The notes: generated from the sequence alone by a model not told the origin. A DNA stretch of 64,000 nt from Albugo candida (GCA_905220665.1 CAJNAR010000150.1:434001-498000), one strand, 5' to 3'; positions 11,201 to 21,752 are shown, counted from the first letter of the stretch. Numbers and translations are program-made.

Positions 11201-12426
11201 CCCAAACGCATCCAAATCACTTTTTCTACCGGGTTGCTAGCATTCAGCTGTAAAGTCTTTTTATCCTCGGTGATGAAAGTGAGTCCATTCACACGCGTCG
11301 ACGAGTCTTTCACGCCAGCGAGTGTGTACGCATGACAGGTGGTGTTTGAACTCGATGTTGCAACGATAGAGCTTCGTGTACGATCGCCTGACGGCGCTGT
11401 TGGTTCCATTTGAGGTGTCTGTTGGAGCTTTGGTTCATCTGCGGTTGCGAGATACGCCTCTTTCGATGGAAATCGACGGAGGACTTTGCCTTCTAAAACA
11501 TAGAAATGCTTTTCCACCCGACGGAGCCATTCACTACGCCGACTTAATGTCCCTTTCCATTGTACAAATTCATGGTAGAAAGGCTCTTCATTCGCTCGTA
11601 CATAATGACCCAAATCGGTCAATTCTCGAGCGGTATCTGACTGCAAGGGAGAAACAACGCTATCTGTTTCACAATTTTTCGAGGGAGTTTGTCTTTGTGT
11701 GCTTGCTTCCACACATTCGATCTTTGGTGCGGTATTGGCATCTTCCTCTGTTCCTAATGTTTCAATATTGCCATCAGTGCCATTTTCTGTTCGATCTTTG
11801 ATGAGCTTCTCGCCCAAAATGCTCAAAAATGGATTCTGTGACGCTGAAAGACGTTGCGCAGAAGCTCGATAGAGCTCATTTTCCCTTCCATGAAGTGAAT
11901 GTTTGGCGTCCTCCATCATCTCATTAGCTCGTTCGGAGATTCGGCCTTGTTGGCACCAATGTAGTCGATGGCATTTGGCATCGTCCCATTGCGAATTCTG
12001 ACTGTATGGATGCGTTATAGAGCGTCGAAGGGAGGGATATGAGTGCCGTTCCTGTACTTCTGATAGCTCACAGTCTTCTTCCGGACATTCGCGATCCCGT
12101 GCTGTGCCCTCGTGGACCATACTCGAATCTCCCGCTGTATTTTCATCGATTTCCAAGCCAAACGTATCATTTTCCTTTTTATTTTCAGAATCAGCGCTTC
12201 GTAAGCATTCGATTGATTGGTCTGAATCCACACGGTGATCGTTCAGGCCTCCATTCCATGATCCCATTCTGAAGGAAGCTCGAGTCCAAACAGCGCCTTC
12301 CGATTGTGTGCGAGAACGGGATTTCGGTTGATTTTTGCTTTTACGGTTCTCTTTTAAGGGTGTCCTTTGATCGCTTCCTTCCGTGGATTTTGCAGTATAT
12401 AACAGCGAAGAGCTCCCTTGATCCAT
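8272..12426 (-). CDS. multidomain MAP kinase: PH, NTF2-like, C2, ERK-type kinase, WW
   Basis: One uninterrupted frame, open from 12648. I prefer the Met at 12426 (residue 75 of the longest frame) because this clears the 5' end of the opposite-strand gene at 12534. Residue numbers here count from 12648. Domains: a Ser-rich leader; a PH domain about 355-485 (VQWKGTLSRR ... VIWMRLGLEAL); a SnoaL/NTF2-like domain about 500-645; a C2 domain about 670-846; a protein kinase about 1071-1363 with GRGAYG, VAIKK, HRDLKPSN, DFGLA and activation loop T1232-E-Y1234 followed by VVTRWYRAPE; and a WW domain about 1423-1457 (LPPGWIKR ... YYYSHP ... STW). TEY marks an ERK-type MAPK, needing dual phosphorylation. 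PH and C2 suggest membrane recruitment and WW suggests Pro-rich partners. The kinase looks catalytically intact. Ordinary MAPKs are about 350-450 residues, so the extra modules are the oddity. Confidence 0.9.
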   Translation of the reverse strand: MDQGSSSLLYTAKSTEGSDQRTPLKENRKSKNQPKSRSRTQSEGAVWTRASFRMGSWNGGLNDHRVDSDQSIECLRSADSENKKENDTFGLEIDENTAGDSSMVHEGTARDRECPEEDCELSEVQERHSYPSLRRSITHPYSQNSQWDDAKCHRLHWCQQGRISERANEMMEDAKHSLHGRENELYRASAQRLSASQNPFLSILGEKLIKDRTENGTDGNIETLGTEEDANTAPKIECVEASTQRQTPSKNCETDSVVSPLQSDTARELTDLGHYVRANEEPFYHEFVQWKGTLSRRSEWLRRVEKHFYVLEGKVLRRFPSKEAYLATADEPKLQQTPQMEPTAPSGDRTRSSIVATSSSNTTCHAYTLAGVKDSSTRVNGLTFITEDKKTLQLNASNPVEKVIWMRLGLEALVALPGLPVTPLDMEEFYAMLVVLYTAYYGSWRTDGDMAVTLPPPSEQVFTRFFRLLDKDVIFCSNYPPSVPFHGAYRGHEGVVTFMNEFAKHTTWTNFKIGGLSVENSIAVASGKEEMENQKDRRKFIQNWVHKFTFSENGKLTRFEINGDVVAASAVFKVPGAATTLKLPQDFNEVDAEHGKHGVLVVRVMQGNGIKTGSTQKRPIKSPRVRLSVIHGEKEQRVRGICDAHRISGTGSTMIAGIAVPVSLTRKLNTGINLLHAAAATAANSLPSYESSNHTSGAHTDQFHNMTGPPRDLGDFEIETTNPLWNHMIMLPFSDVIGTCSLLIELVDHGRVKLGIAVSGSDGKVAQATVNIARYLMSARNLSKRDEEIAIASDSRWYTLSNTKGEYCGKILLGISCRSVSPGGSGVKVSPQVCSPLTENQLEPNSWEHDRQIDEYKPNTCASDSCLTTTGSYALQWRPSSNRSVPVDDEREDSRENRSLSHTLDGVSANMEYQPNPKSTTSQSSSQRRHGWAHVRLSPEANEQRSHSAGCVNATKTSTVHQRFPSPMKPSIDSIVCKDNDAMHTFIVCGAPFTIPRHYQLIKVCGRGAYGIVIAATNTLTGGNVAIKKVIDCIWHLHQLKQILREVRLIRHMMHENILSLMDLIPPPSYTDFRDVYMTIDLMEMDLHRIIYSKEILLDDHIRYFLYQILSGLSHMHKAGVLHRDLKPSNLLINSDCQLKICDFGLARTKEWDDVGMTEYVVTRWYRAPELLLGSTYGEGVDLWAAGCIFAEMLGRKPLFPGETYVHQLQLIMNVLGVPEEHSFIENPQANKLKGRQLLSQTHAVAGMDVSTLFPNANPEAVDLLWKMLVFDVDKRISVMDALRHPYLSAYYSEEKESLQVEPFHYFDLDGLDEAELKELMFKEICYFHPEEMEKRASQQAQHPENFEKLPPGWIKRESRSVPGKYYYSHPKRGISTWNRADVR

Positions 12427-12533
12427 TTTGGATGGGTTTATGACGGAAGGGACTTCGAACAGATACCGTTTCTCGGCGGTACTACCGGTAGCGTTGAAGC
12501 GATGATCGCGGGGTATGCCAACATAGAGGTCTA

Positions 12534-15500
12534 TTGGATCTTGAAAGGACACAAATGGCTGCCAGTGAAATGCAAATGTTCCCAACGGATAGCGCTTACT
12601 CTTTTCGACGGAAATTGGAACTGGTTGACAAAATATCGTATTTGACATGTGATAGAACCGATAAGTCGAGTAGGTTCATTGCAAGCGCAATGCATCCCGT
12701 GCGTCAATGGATCGCGGCAATCGATTCTTTGCATAATGGAGAATGTGTGGTTTGGAACTACAAAACACAAGAAGTCGTGTTCCGCTTCCAATTGAATGCA
12801 TCCAATGACATGTATCAGGAGATGGATTATGAGGAAAGAGACTCTGATATCGCTACTACAACTCTTCCCACCACACTCAATGTTTTATCGCCTTCAGCGC
12901 TTGCAAGACAAGCACTAGCCAAAACTACATCTCCTAATAGCTCATATTTGCGAGTATCTCGTAGATCCTCTTCTCTACAGCTTCTTTTTTACGACTTTGA
13001 AGTCATACAGGAGACAGCAAAGGTCCCTATCGAGCGTACTTGGCATAATGAGTGGCTTATTCTCATCGCTAACAGCCATATTATGACGTTCGACCTCAAT
13101 CACAACGGATCGGTAGACTATTATGACACCTGCTACCTTTCCTTCTCTTATCATTTCGGCCTCAGATGCGGAGACTGTCCTCAGACGAATTCCAAAAAAG
13201 TGAGCCGACATGTATCACAGTGTTACCGTGCGGAATGCTCGCAATTGGTAGCGTCAAGCGATTCAAATTGTAATCAAAGCTCATAAACTTTATTTAAGGA
13301 TGTCAGGATGGAAGAATACGACTTTGGGATCCTCATATGTGGAAGATGTTGAGAGTTGTCGAAACAGGACTGACACGAGGTCTTTTCCATCGTTTTCAGA
13401 GTTGATATCGCGACTTATTTTGTGTCTTTAGAGCTACAGGATTTGAAGCTTTTGACGCCTATGAACAGCAGTAAACAATCTTCCGAACAAGAACGATTCG
13501 TTGCTGGGCTTTCAGTGGATGGAAAGCTCACGATATGGACCATTGTGCGCGCATTCAACTCCTGGGAATACGTCAAAGTCTCCGAATTAGAGCTCAAAGT
13601 ATTTTCCTTCCGAATTGATAAGTACCCAATTCCAACGTTTGCATTTGAAGGAACTGACAAAGAGCTGGGAATCGACTTTTGGATTTGCTGAGATCAACGT
13701 CCATCACGCTCACGAAATGCTCACAATCTCGACAAAAGATGGGACGATTTACGTCTTTGATGTTTTTCAATTATATCACGCCGCCAAACCGTAAGCCCAT
13801 TTTCAAATTCGATGGAAAAGCATATAAAAGTCGATAGTGTGCTATTGATTGGAATTTTGCCGTCCGTGAAAGCGAATTTCATCGCTGTATTTGCCGGAGT
13901 CAAACGCGGGTCCTTCACGATCGCATCGATATCAAGTCTTCATTCCGGGGTACGAAGCCTTCTCAACTCCATCCGTGGGCCTACATGAGCGTTGTAGATC
14001 TCCTTCTCGGACATGATTGTGAAGGGGAGACTCTTTTTGCGAGAGAACACCTCAAGCTACTATGAATATGCTTGTGGCCCGGGACACGAGTCGAAAGACC
14101 TCTCTACTTTGATTCCACAGGTACGTGAAGATGTAGGAGCGAGGACTTGATCCAAGCTGATCTCCTTCTGCTAGTATCACTCCAAGAAGACAAAGATGAT
14201 GTCACTAACCATAGGCTCAGAAACGAGGAATGAGATCGTTTGCATCGGCACCACTTCTGGGCTTCTTGTACTGAAAGCCAGCTTTCTATCACCAAAGTGT
14301 GCCCCCATTCTGATTCCACGATCGATCGATAAAGTGCCTCTAATAGCTCTACCGAGCAATGATCGTGTCTTGATTCGATTCCTGGAAGAAAGCGGTGTCG
14401 AGGGGAAGGATGAGTACAAAATGCAAGATACCGGGATGGAGACGGCTTTGGAAGCATGCAGGCAGCCCTATCTACAATCAAGTCTTTCGGATTCGACGTA
14501 CTTGAGCGCTCTTCATCTCGGAGCAGCTCACGGAGAGATTCTTCAAATGGACTCGGAGCTACGCAACCAAAAGTCTATCACACTGCACAAAGTCTTTTCG
14601 GGTAGTGCTACGTCGATCGCTTGGCATACAGCAATGAATCGCTTTGCTTTCGTGATGGTTTGTGCTCTGATTTGATTGTAATTCATGCAATCTCATACCT
14701 GACGTAGCCTCAAGAACAAAACGAGCAAAACTTGAAAAAACCCAGCAATGCACGTCGTCGCAACTTTATATTCGGACGAAATTCCAACTCTGATGACGCT
14801 GGGTCTCAGCGAAGTCTGCACAATATTCCTTCTCCTTCTTTGTTGGCGGTGTACGACATTGTTGGGGAAGCTCAAATTGAGCTCATCGATGACTCGTTCA
14901 CGGCCGGAGACGGTCATATTCTTCATATTTTTTCTGGGCCTTTTCTCGGTCTCGTACGATATGAATTGGAAGACGTTCCTGGTAGTAATGATACCCTCCC
15001 TGACACGAAAAGCAGTGATTCAAGCCCCAATCTTTTCCGAAGAAAACGACAGGAGTCAGGTCTGGGTGCGTTTTCCCCCACGCTGAAGGGAGCACAAACG
15101 CCTCCCAATTCGACAAATGTGGCAGCCACCGAGCAAAAGATAAAGAAGACTTGGATCGAGTTTTACGAATGGGGAGCGAGATCCTCGGCTTCTTTCTCTC
15201 TTTGCAAAGTAGGCTCTTCGATCCCGTGCCCGATGGCGATTGCATGGGAGTCCAAGTCGAATCGATTCTGTGCCTTGCTGTATGATCGAAAGATTGTCAT
15301 CTACAGCTTTCAGAGAATCGAGTCGAAGGACGAGGAATGCATGAAAAAACTCCATGAGATCTCCATAGAGAAAGTTGTCTGCATGAAATGGATTCAGTAC
15401 ACGCTGTTCACGTTGACGACCTCTTCTGTGCACTGCTTCATCATGAGCAAAACCAGGTACTTTAGCTTCCAGCTTGCAAGCAACAGTGATGGAATTGGAT

Positions 15501-16487
15501 CAGAGAGCACGCTGCCCCACAAAGACCTCGCCATCTTACAAAATATGGCGAAATTCGAGTTTCCAAAAGCTCAATACTTACCAAAGCAAATCGTGACCAT
15601 TTTTGGAGTCAATAAAGAAAAGCTTCTTGTAGCCGATACATCAGCCAACGTCTATACAATCGATCTCACCAATCAGGTGGTGCAATGCTGCATCTATGTA
15701 TCGAACGGCCTGCCTGTGGAGGCTCTAAAGACCTTGAAATGTCATATCACCAGTGAGTCTGTGACCAAGTTTATCGCCAGTGTCATGGAGGTACCGACGA
15801 CTTGTTAGCTCTCAAGACGGCTCCTTTGTCATGTCTGTTGTGAAGGGATTTGGATTCATAAGCGAAGCCCTTGCAGTTCCACGCCTTCCAATACGCTTTG
15901 CAACTGAGCTTTGTATAAAGGTATCGTATTTGTACTCTAAAAATTCCGCTGAGGAGAGTTTGTAGCACAATCGATTCGAAGAGCTTGTGGGTCTACTTGA
16001 CAAAGTACAAATGGATTCTGACACTGTGATGGTAAGCCACGTCCAATGGATGTTGATGCGTGCGTTTTCATAGCGACATGTGGCAGGGCACGTCGGTATT
16101 CCAGCGTGGATGTATCGCACTGTATCGTGCCGATCGACTTGAACCGCTGGAAGCCTTGCACGACAAAGCACAAGCTTCAGTATCTCGGCCAAAGGATACA
16201 ATTTTCCTGGCTGCGATGCTCGGAGACCACAAAGTGCGTTCCCTTGATCGATGGGAATTCGTAGAAACTGATAAGCGTTTGCGTAGAAACATCAGGACGC
16301 TCTTCTCGCACATGGAGATTTTGCTTTGGCAATGTATGCGGCCAAGGAAAAAGATCAAGACACATCTTTGATTTTGGAAAAGTGGAACGAGCATATGCAA
16401 CTGCCTACAGCGTCTTGGAGAAGCCTACTCGATAAACTGCATCTTGATCCCGGGCATTCTTGGCTCAAATTGTCTTTGAAGGCATAG
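12534..16487 (+). CDS. WD40/solenoid protein resembling TTRAY (TWD40-2) of the TSET/TPLATE complex
   Basis: A gene of about twelve exons. Exons I can place in frame: 12534-13112, 13166-13247, 13299-13379, 13432-13598, 13651-13790, 13838-13949, 13998-14120, 14175-14657, then 14708 to about 15750; smaller exons follow, with the last stop at 16485-16487. The N-terminal half is a beta-propeller: MHPVRQWIAAIDS with VVWNYKTQEVVF, IGCQDGRIRLWDP, AGLSVDGKLTIWT, LTISTKDGTIYVFD, IGTTSGLLVLKA. The C-terminal part is helical (CIALYRADRLEPLEAL, LAAMLGDHK, ALAMYAAKEK). Order and spacing follow plant TWD40-2, from memory. TSET is an ancient adaptor-like coat complex acting in endocytosis at the plasma membrane. 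Exons between 15750 and 16350 are uncertain, and the choice between TTRAY1 and TTRAY2 is tentative. Confidence 0.7.
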
Positions 16488-16546
16488 GTACCTTGGGCTT
16501 TCATTAGCAATTGTGCTTGTGATAACTTTAGTGTAAATATCAAAAG

Positions 16547-19145
16547 TCAATCGAAAGCTTGAAACTCGGCAAGTGGAGCGATCGAAGGTCTTCCGTGAGC
16601 ACATTGGAACGGTAAGCTGCATCGGCTGAGCTCTGAGAGCAGATGTTGGCATTGAGCATGCGAGAGCCATTCTCCAAACATGATGGCACTTCGACAGGCT
16701 CGAGATTTGATCAGACGAGTGATCATCGGTGGTCGTTGGTCGATCATTTGATCCTCTTCCAAAAGATAATTCACAAACTCACGAAAATCCGATTCCGTCG
16801 CTATTCGTCCGTCAAAAATCGGGCTAGTCATTAGCTCCAAACGAGTTCCGTCGATGGATTCCCTCATTCGAAAATGACTCTTTTCATGGACAATTCTTTG
16901 GAATCGAAATCCCCACTCGTCCAGTGTCCTCTCATACACGTGTAAGGCTCGATCCTCTTGTGCATTCATCCAGAGCTTGATACCCGGAGAGTGCTGATAT
17001 CGCTCGATATTTCTTTCCGTGCCGTCCATACCGAAGAGATCTTTCTCAAGCTTTTCTAGCTTTATACGCTCGTCAACTGCATGCTGATCAAACGCCATGA
17101 TCACACAGATGTCTGTGTTGTCACCTGAAAGTTTCGTGCTCGCGAGAATGAATTTTCGATCCACTTGTCCAAGTACAGCTATATGATCGAAAATCCCTTT
17201 GGACACTTTACGAGGCTGAAGGATGTTTGGAAGGTGTATTACGCTCAAATTTCGATCGACCGTATTGCAGGACTTTGATTTCTGACATTTTCGGTGTAAT
17301 CGCTTTATTTTCTGACAGAGATCTCTGTCGATGGGAGCAAAGAGATCGTTCCTGATCTCGCTCTGATTCGTGATACAGCATCGATCGTTTTCATCGGTAA
17401 GTCTTTCTGCATGGTATCGTGCATTGCTAAAAGTACACGTAGTTGCCCGCATTTTCTTTGTAGAGCGGAATGGCGGAAAAGTATCACTGGGAAATAGAAC
17501 CTGATTCATTACACGCGACTTGAGTCGTGTCAATACATCGTTCCCCTCGTTCTTGGCGTAGCCCACGCTTTTCAAGCGCGATGCAGCCTCCACATTGGAA
17601 AGTGCTTCCGACTCGATCTCGATACGTCTTGACTTTTCTCGCCTCTCATCGGCTTTCAATGCGTGGAAACTCGGTCTTTTATGTCGTCTATAGCCAGTTG
17701 ATGTGGCATTTGTTCCAAAAGTCGATTCACTTGAGAGAGAAATTTCTTTAAAAATCTTCGACTTGGAGAGCATTATCTGATACATCGACTCAGCGGTCTA
17801 TTCAATCGATGAAAAATCACGAGTACCTTTGCAACTTGCGTCATGACTGCTTGGAAGGCGTCGTACGAAGCGAAAATCACATCGCGTTTCGTGTCCGTTT
17901 GCATCACATCGACAGCATTTCTTCCTGCTTGGATTGCCAACACAAACACCAGCAAGCCTATTACGCATACTCCGTTATACAATCAAACTCCACAATACAT
18001 TGCCATACATCCATCGCATGTCAGCGCAATTTGCCTCGAAATCAGTTTGGATACTTGAGCCTGGAAACTCGCATGAGGGCGATTGTTTAAAAACGCATAT
18101 TGATAGCAAATTCGAGCGTGTTTGGTCGTCTGAACGATCTGCCAATTTCGAGAGGATACTCCCGTGATTGTGACTCCGAAGTAGCCGCAAACTGAGTACT
18201 CCGGTGTCGCGTAATGTAAATACTGCAATTTATTTGCAATAGCGGACCCAAATATTTGAGTTAATCGATCGATGTACTCATTGACTTTTTCGATGTGAAA
18301 AGTACCAATGCGATTGGAGTGAGGACTCGCTACATATATCATGAGTTCGGTATCACTCTCATTCTGCCGTACCGTTTTCGCATATGATTTCAAACGAGAT
18401 TTTAGGCCAAATTAATGAGAGACACTTGAGAAAGTTGCGTATACGCGTGAGAGCGGATTGTTGGTATCGGCTTGTGCTCAGAAGCTTATGTCGAATGGGG
18501 AGTCTGGCAAATAGATTCCTCACCGAAATGGTCACTCCTGAGGTCAAACGACGTGAGTTGGTGTCTCGAGCGTTGTAAACAACCTCAGTGTTCTAAGGGA
18601 GTAGCAATGAGTATAAGGAGGAAGACGGGATGGGAGTGGTCTCACGTCAAAGACTTTGCGATGCACAATCCATTCGTCTCGTGCTCGACTCTCAATTTCA
18701 ACGTCCGCTACAGCTATCAGCGAGGCAAGGAATGTACCATGTGCTCCGTAGTACGCAGATGTATCGCGATTTTCAAATACTATTCACGATGAGTGCATGA
18801 GGTATTTCCCACTCTTGATCACCTACCGATTTCCTCTTGCATCAAAGTGAAGAGTGTATCGGCTTTAAGTCCATTTCCTAATCAAATGTAGATTCACGAG
18901 ATGCAAGAGCACAGCTGAGATATCGTCTACCATTATCGATAACGGAGAAGCTCGCTTGGGGTAGATTGAGGTACAATTTGATCGCAGAAGCTTGTGCGTC
19001 AATGGCGTTATACACAGCTACACAGTGAGGTCATACACATGAGGTAATTAACTGGAGTATTTTGCATACTCTCAATGATCGCGGTTACGAGATGAGGGAT
19101 TCGATGGCACGGATGAATAAGGTTTTCATTCAAAGTTTTCTTCAT
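16547..19145 (-). CDS. MLH3: DNA mismatch repair protein MLH3 (MutL gamma subunit)
   Basis: Multi-exon, starting at ATG 19145. The N-terminal GHL ATPase is pieced together from short exons: VYNAIDAQASAIKLYL (about 19010-18960), SFSVIDNG joined to NGLKADTLF across an intron near 18930-18880, then ENRDTSAYYGAHGTFLASL near 18750 and VTISVRNLFARLPIRHK near 18530. A transducer segment (FGSAIANKLQYL ... YAFLNNRP) lies near 18280-18050. The last exon, ending at 16547, holds the endonuclease: DQHAVDERIKLE, SRACRSAIMFGEWL and CAHGRPSIAPL, all metal-site motifs of the MLH3/PMS class. The ATP-lid block is GAHGTFL rather than GFRGEAL. MLH3 pairs with MLH1 in crossover resolution and repair. It is tail to tail with the WD40 gene, 59 nt apart. 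Confidence 0.87.
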
Positions 19146-19497
19146 TCTTTGTATTGTAACGCAATCACTCTGTTGCTTACATTGCACATAGCATCAGCAT
19201 AAATTTCAAACGCAATCCTTTATTTTGCGTTACATAATGAGTTTAGTACATGATTTCAAGTACATAGATAGTACGATAAGGGAGTGGCCGTCAAGGCTCA
19301 TGCAGAAAGTATAGGGGTGAGTAGGGTAGCCATGTATTGTTGCTGTTTGAATGGACATAAACAACGTACAGCAAATCGCGTACTCTACGACTAATACAAA
19401 ACGACCATTTCACCAGTCGTAACGATCGAATACATTGCGTTGATTCCAACTTTATTTCACAAGCTCCGTCATTTGCCGGTTAAGTACAGTTTTTACG
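19146..19497. other. divergent promoter region, about 350 nt
   Basis: It separates the MLH3 start (minus strand) from the hypothetical gene at 19498 (plus strand), so it probably carries both promoters. I see no clear TATA box, repeat or RNA gene. Confidence 0.45.
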
Positions 19498-20058
19498 ATG
19501 AGTTCTCCTTCCGCTTTTTCGCTTACAAAGCACGAAGCCATGATGAAATGCCCATGGCAATGGCGACCTGCATTTCTGGACGAAAAACGCGAGAGTCGGA
19601 AACGCAAGGCTGGGGACGGGTGTCTTTACGATCCCGTTGATCCTAGTTTTGTGGATCATTTAGTGCCCGTGTATGCAAAGCGTTTTTGTTACAATGCTTT
19701 TGTGGAATCCGAAGAAAAAGAAAAAATTGAGAAAGAGATACAACGATTAAGAACGCAACAAACCTTTGAGGCGCGTGGTGAGACGTCTGAGGACGCAGAC
19801 GAGACCGGCGATTTGACGAAAAAGGAGCAACTCTCTCACACATTGAGTGGCGGAGGTTCAAAAGATATTAGTGAGGAGAATCTTGCTTTGGTTGACAGTA
19901 TTATGGTAATGTCCAAAAGAGCAATGGAGAAGCAACACACACATCACGCGACTTTGCATTTAGTATCAGACAATATTGAGGAAAATCATCTGGTCATTTG
20001 CGGAACGTTAGACTTTTCAATGGAATACATAACCGATACCGATACCGTTAGCTATTAG
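19498..20058 (+). CDS. hypothetical protein with basic nuclear-type motif
   Basis: A single exon of 186 residues that I do not recognise. Visible features: a CPWQWRPAFLDEKRESRKRKAG stretch is split between a Trp-rich part and a basic cluster (residues about 25-42) that could be a nuclear localisation signal. A charged helix follows (SEEKEKIEKEIQRLRTQQ, about 71-88) and then an acidic linker. There is no signal peptide or membrane segment. The start at 19498 is one of several Met options; MMKCPWQW, 14 codons later, is also possible. Codon pattern and clean stop suggest a real gene. Confidence 0.6.
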   Translation: MSSPSAFSLTKHEAMMKCPWQWRPAFLDEKRESRKRKAGDGCLYDPVDPSFVDHLVPVYAKRFCYNAFVESEEKEKIEKEIQRLRTQQTFEARGETSEDADETGDLTKKEQLSHTLSGGGSKDISEENLALVDSIMVMSKRAMEKQHTHHATLHLVSDNIEENHLVICGTLDFSMEYITDTDTVSY

Positions 20059-20080
20059 CGATTAGCCATTAGCCATTAGC
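20033..20080. repeat. short tandem repeats at a 3' end
   Basis: Two to three copies of a CCGATA hexamer (from 20033) run into four copies of a seven-base unit ending in ATTAGC (20053-20080: TATTAGC, GATTAGC, CATTAGC, CATTAGC). The array spans the stop codon of the hypothetical gene at 19498-20058, so the hexamers encode its DTDTVS tail. Likely a slippage microsatellite. Confidence 0.7.
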
Positions 20081-20455
20081 GTCTTCTTTGCAGTTCATCA
20101 TTGCCTCATTACGATATTTATACACGTATACTGTGACCAAGATTTGTGTGTAATGTAAAGACTCAATTCCTCGGACTTGGAACTTGCCAAAATAATTTTC
20201 CTTCTACGACAAAGGGACGAAGTAAGCGCTGCGATACTAAGACGTCGAGTAAGAGCTCGATCTTTTCTGTGCTGTATATCGGGAAGTGAGATTGTAATTG
20301 CTCCACACACTACATATAGAGTGAGAAATGAGAAGATGGTGATGAGAAGAGATATTACGAATGCAGGCGTCCGTTCTTCCTCACACGTTCCATGAAATCT
20401 GCTGTATACGGCTGAAATCGCTACCGCTCCAGTTCCTTTCTGTGGCAACTACATG
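20081..20455. other. convergent intergenic stretch, possible last exon of the Ask1-like gene
   Basis: It lies between the plus-strand hypothetical gene and the Ask1-like gene on the minus strand. A minus-strand frame around 20098-20448 is open, and a GTAACA donor sits just after the last solid Ask1 codons, so a small 3' exon is possible. I cannot support one with a motif. Confidence 0.35.
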
Positions 20456-21752
20456 TTATATACTACAGACATCCAACATGCTTGTTACCTGAAAAGCATC
20501 TGGAAATAAGGACAGATCGAATGCAGCTGGGACTTCATGCGCACTGAAAAATTCTTCGTATTCTATTAATGCTGATTCCTGAGATTTTGTGCCAATGTCG
20601 AGACTTGCACCTACAATCCGATTAGAGAGCGGTGTTCGAGGCGTCATTCCTTTCAATTTGGTCGAAACGAGCGGTGACGTCAATGTCGGCGTTGATAGGT
20701 CTTCACTCAAGTTGAGTTTGTTGGGTGTGGGTGTTTTCTGTTTCTTGTTTAGTGCTGAGGGCCTCAAAAGCGCTTCTGATTGTTTCCGAGTATCAAGTGA
20801 CGTTTGTTGATGATTAGATCTTTCTTCTTTGCTGCTTTCCGGGCAATGAACGACTTTCTTATCCGACACAGCACCCATATCGGCTTGGAAAGTTGCAAGT
20901 GTCGTCACAGTTGTGAAATTTGGAATTTCTGGTGTTTTGGGGCTTTGAGGTCCGACCTGTTGCACGGTGATTCCCTCAACCTCTCGGACTCTTGAGGGCT
21001 CCGGTGACATCTCAAAGGCGCCCAATTTCATCAGATTTTTATTGATTGCTGGAGTTTCACCGATCAATTCTACGCTGCTGATATCGGACTTCTCCGTTCT
21101 GACTTCCAAGTTCTCTTCATCGATTTTCTAGAACGGATTCAAGTAACAAAAACTTAAAATTTCTCCATATCAGTACCTTTAATTGCGTGTGTGGTGGCGA
21201 ACTTAACATGGGCGTATGTTGGCTTGTATCATGTGATTCAGAGTGCTGTTTCTCGAATAAACTGTGTCGTTTGATGTACGGCGTTCTCCTCATTGAAGGG
21301 AGCTTATCACTATCGATACTGACATTTGTCAGAGTCTCTTGAACGGAGGTTTTGTACTCTTTCAGCTCACAGGTTTTGAGCGTGGGATGAAGTGTTTCCT
21401 GTCGTATTGCGTCTATTTCCACGTGCGTTACAGACTCGGTGAACGATATGTGGTGGGTTTCTATTTGAATGGTACTTGTATGTTGCTTCGTATCACTCGT
21501 CAGTCGAACGTGATCCTCCTGATCCTCAATGATAGTTTTTGGTTGATCCTCAATGGTAGTTTTCGGAATTAACATTTGGTTAAATAACGGACTCCAAATT
21601 TGCAATGATGAATGTATTTTACGCATTATTTGATGCTGTTTCCGAACTTTAGTGAGTATACGAGTGGCGCATCGATGGGAGGCGCAAATGTTCTCATCAA
21701 TCTCTTGTAAGAGAAATGTGATGCGCTGCTGGATTGCGTCGTCATCCGTCAT
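20456..21752 (-). CDS. ASK1: DASH/Dam1 complex Ask1-like kinetochore protein
   Basis: Two open frames join through a 50-nt GT-AG intron (about 21125-21174): ...HTQLK then KIDEENLEVRT. The N-terminus carries QQRITFLLQEIDENI, SHRCATRILTKV and IWSPLF, following the Ask1 family pattern: a helix with TxxLQEID, a second helix near ILP, then an aromatic FW-type end. The rest is Ser/Thr-rich with TP sites (KTPTPNK, TPRTPLSNR) that could be CDK targets, and ends in a short conserved-looking DLSLFPDAF. In yeast, Ask1 is part of the DASH ring that couples kinetochores to microtubules. The family rests on the first 55 residues. The C-terminus may continue in another exon, since the last codons abut a splice-donor-like GTAACA. 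Confidence 0.65.

Noticed and set aside
12534..12648. Overlapping coding starts of the MAP kinase and the WD40 gene
   Set aside because: The kinase has an internal Met at 12426 before any domain; using it removes the overlap.
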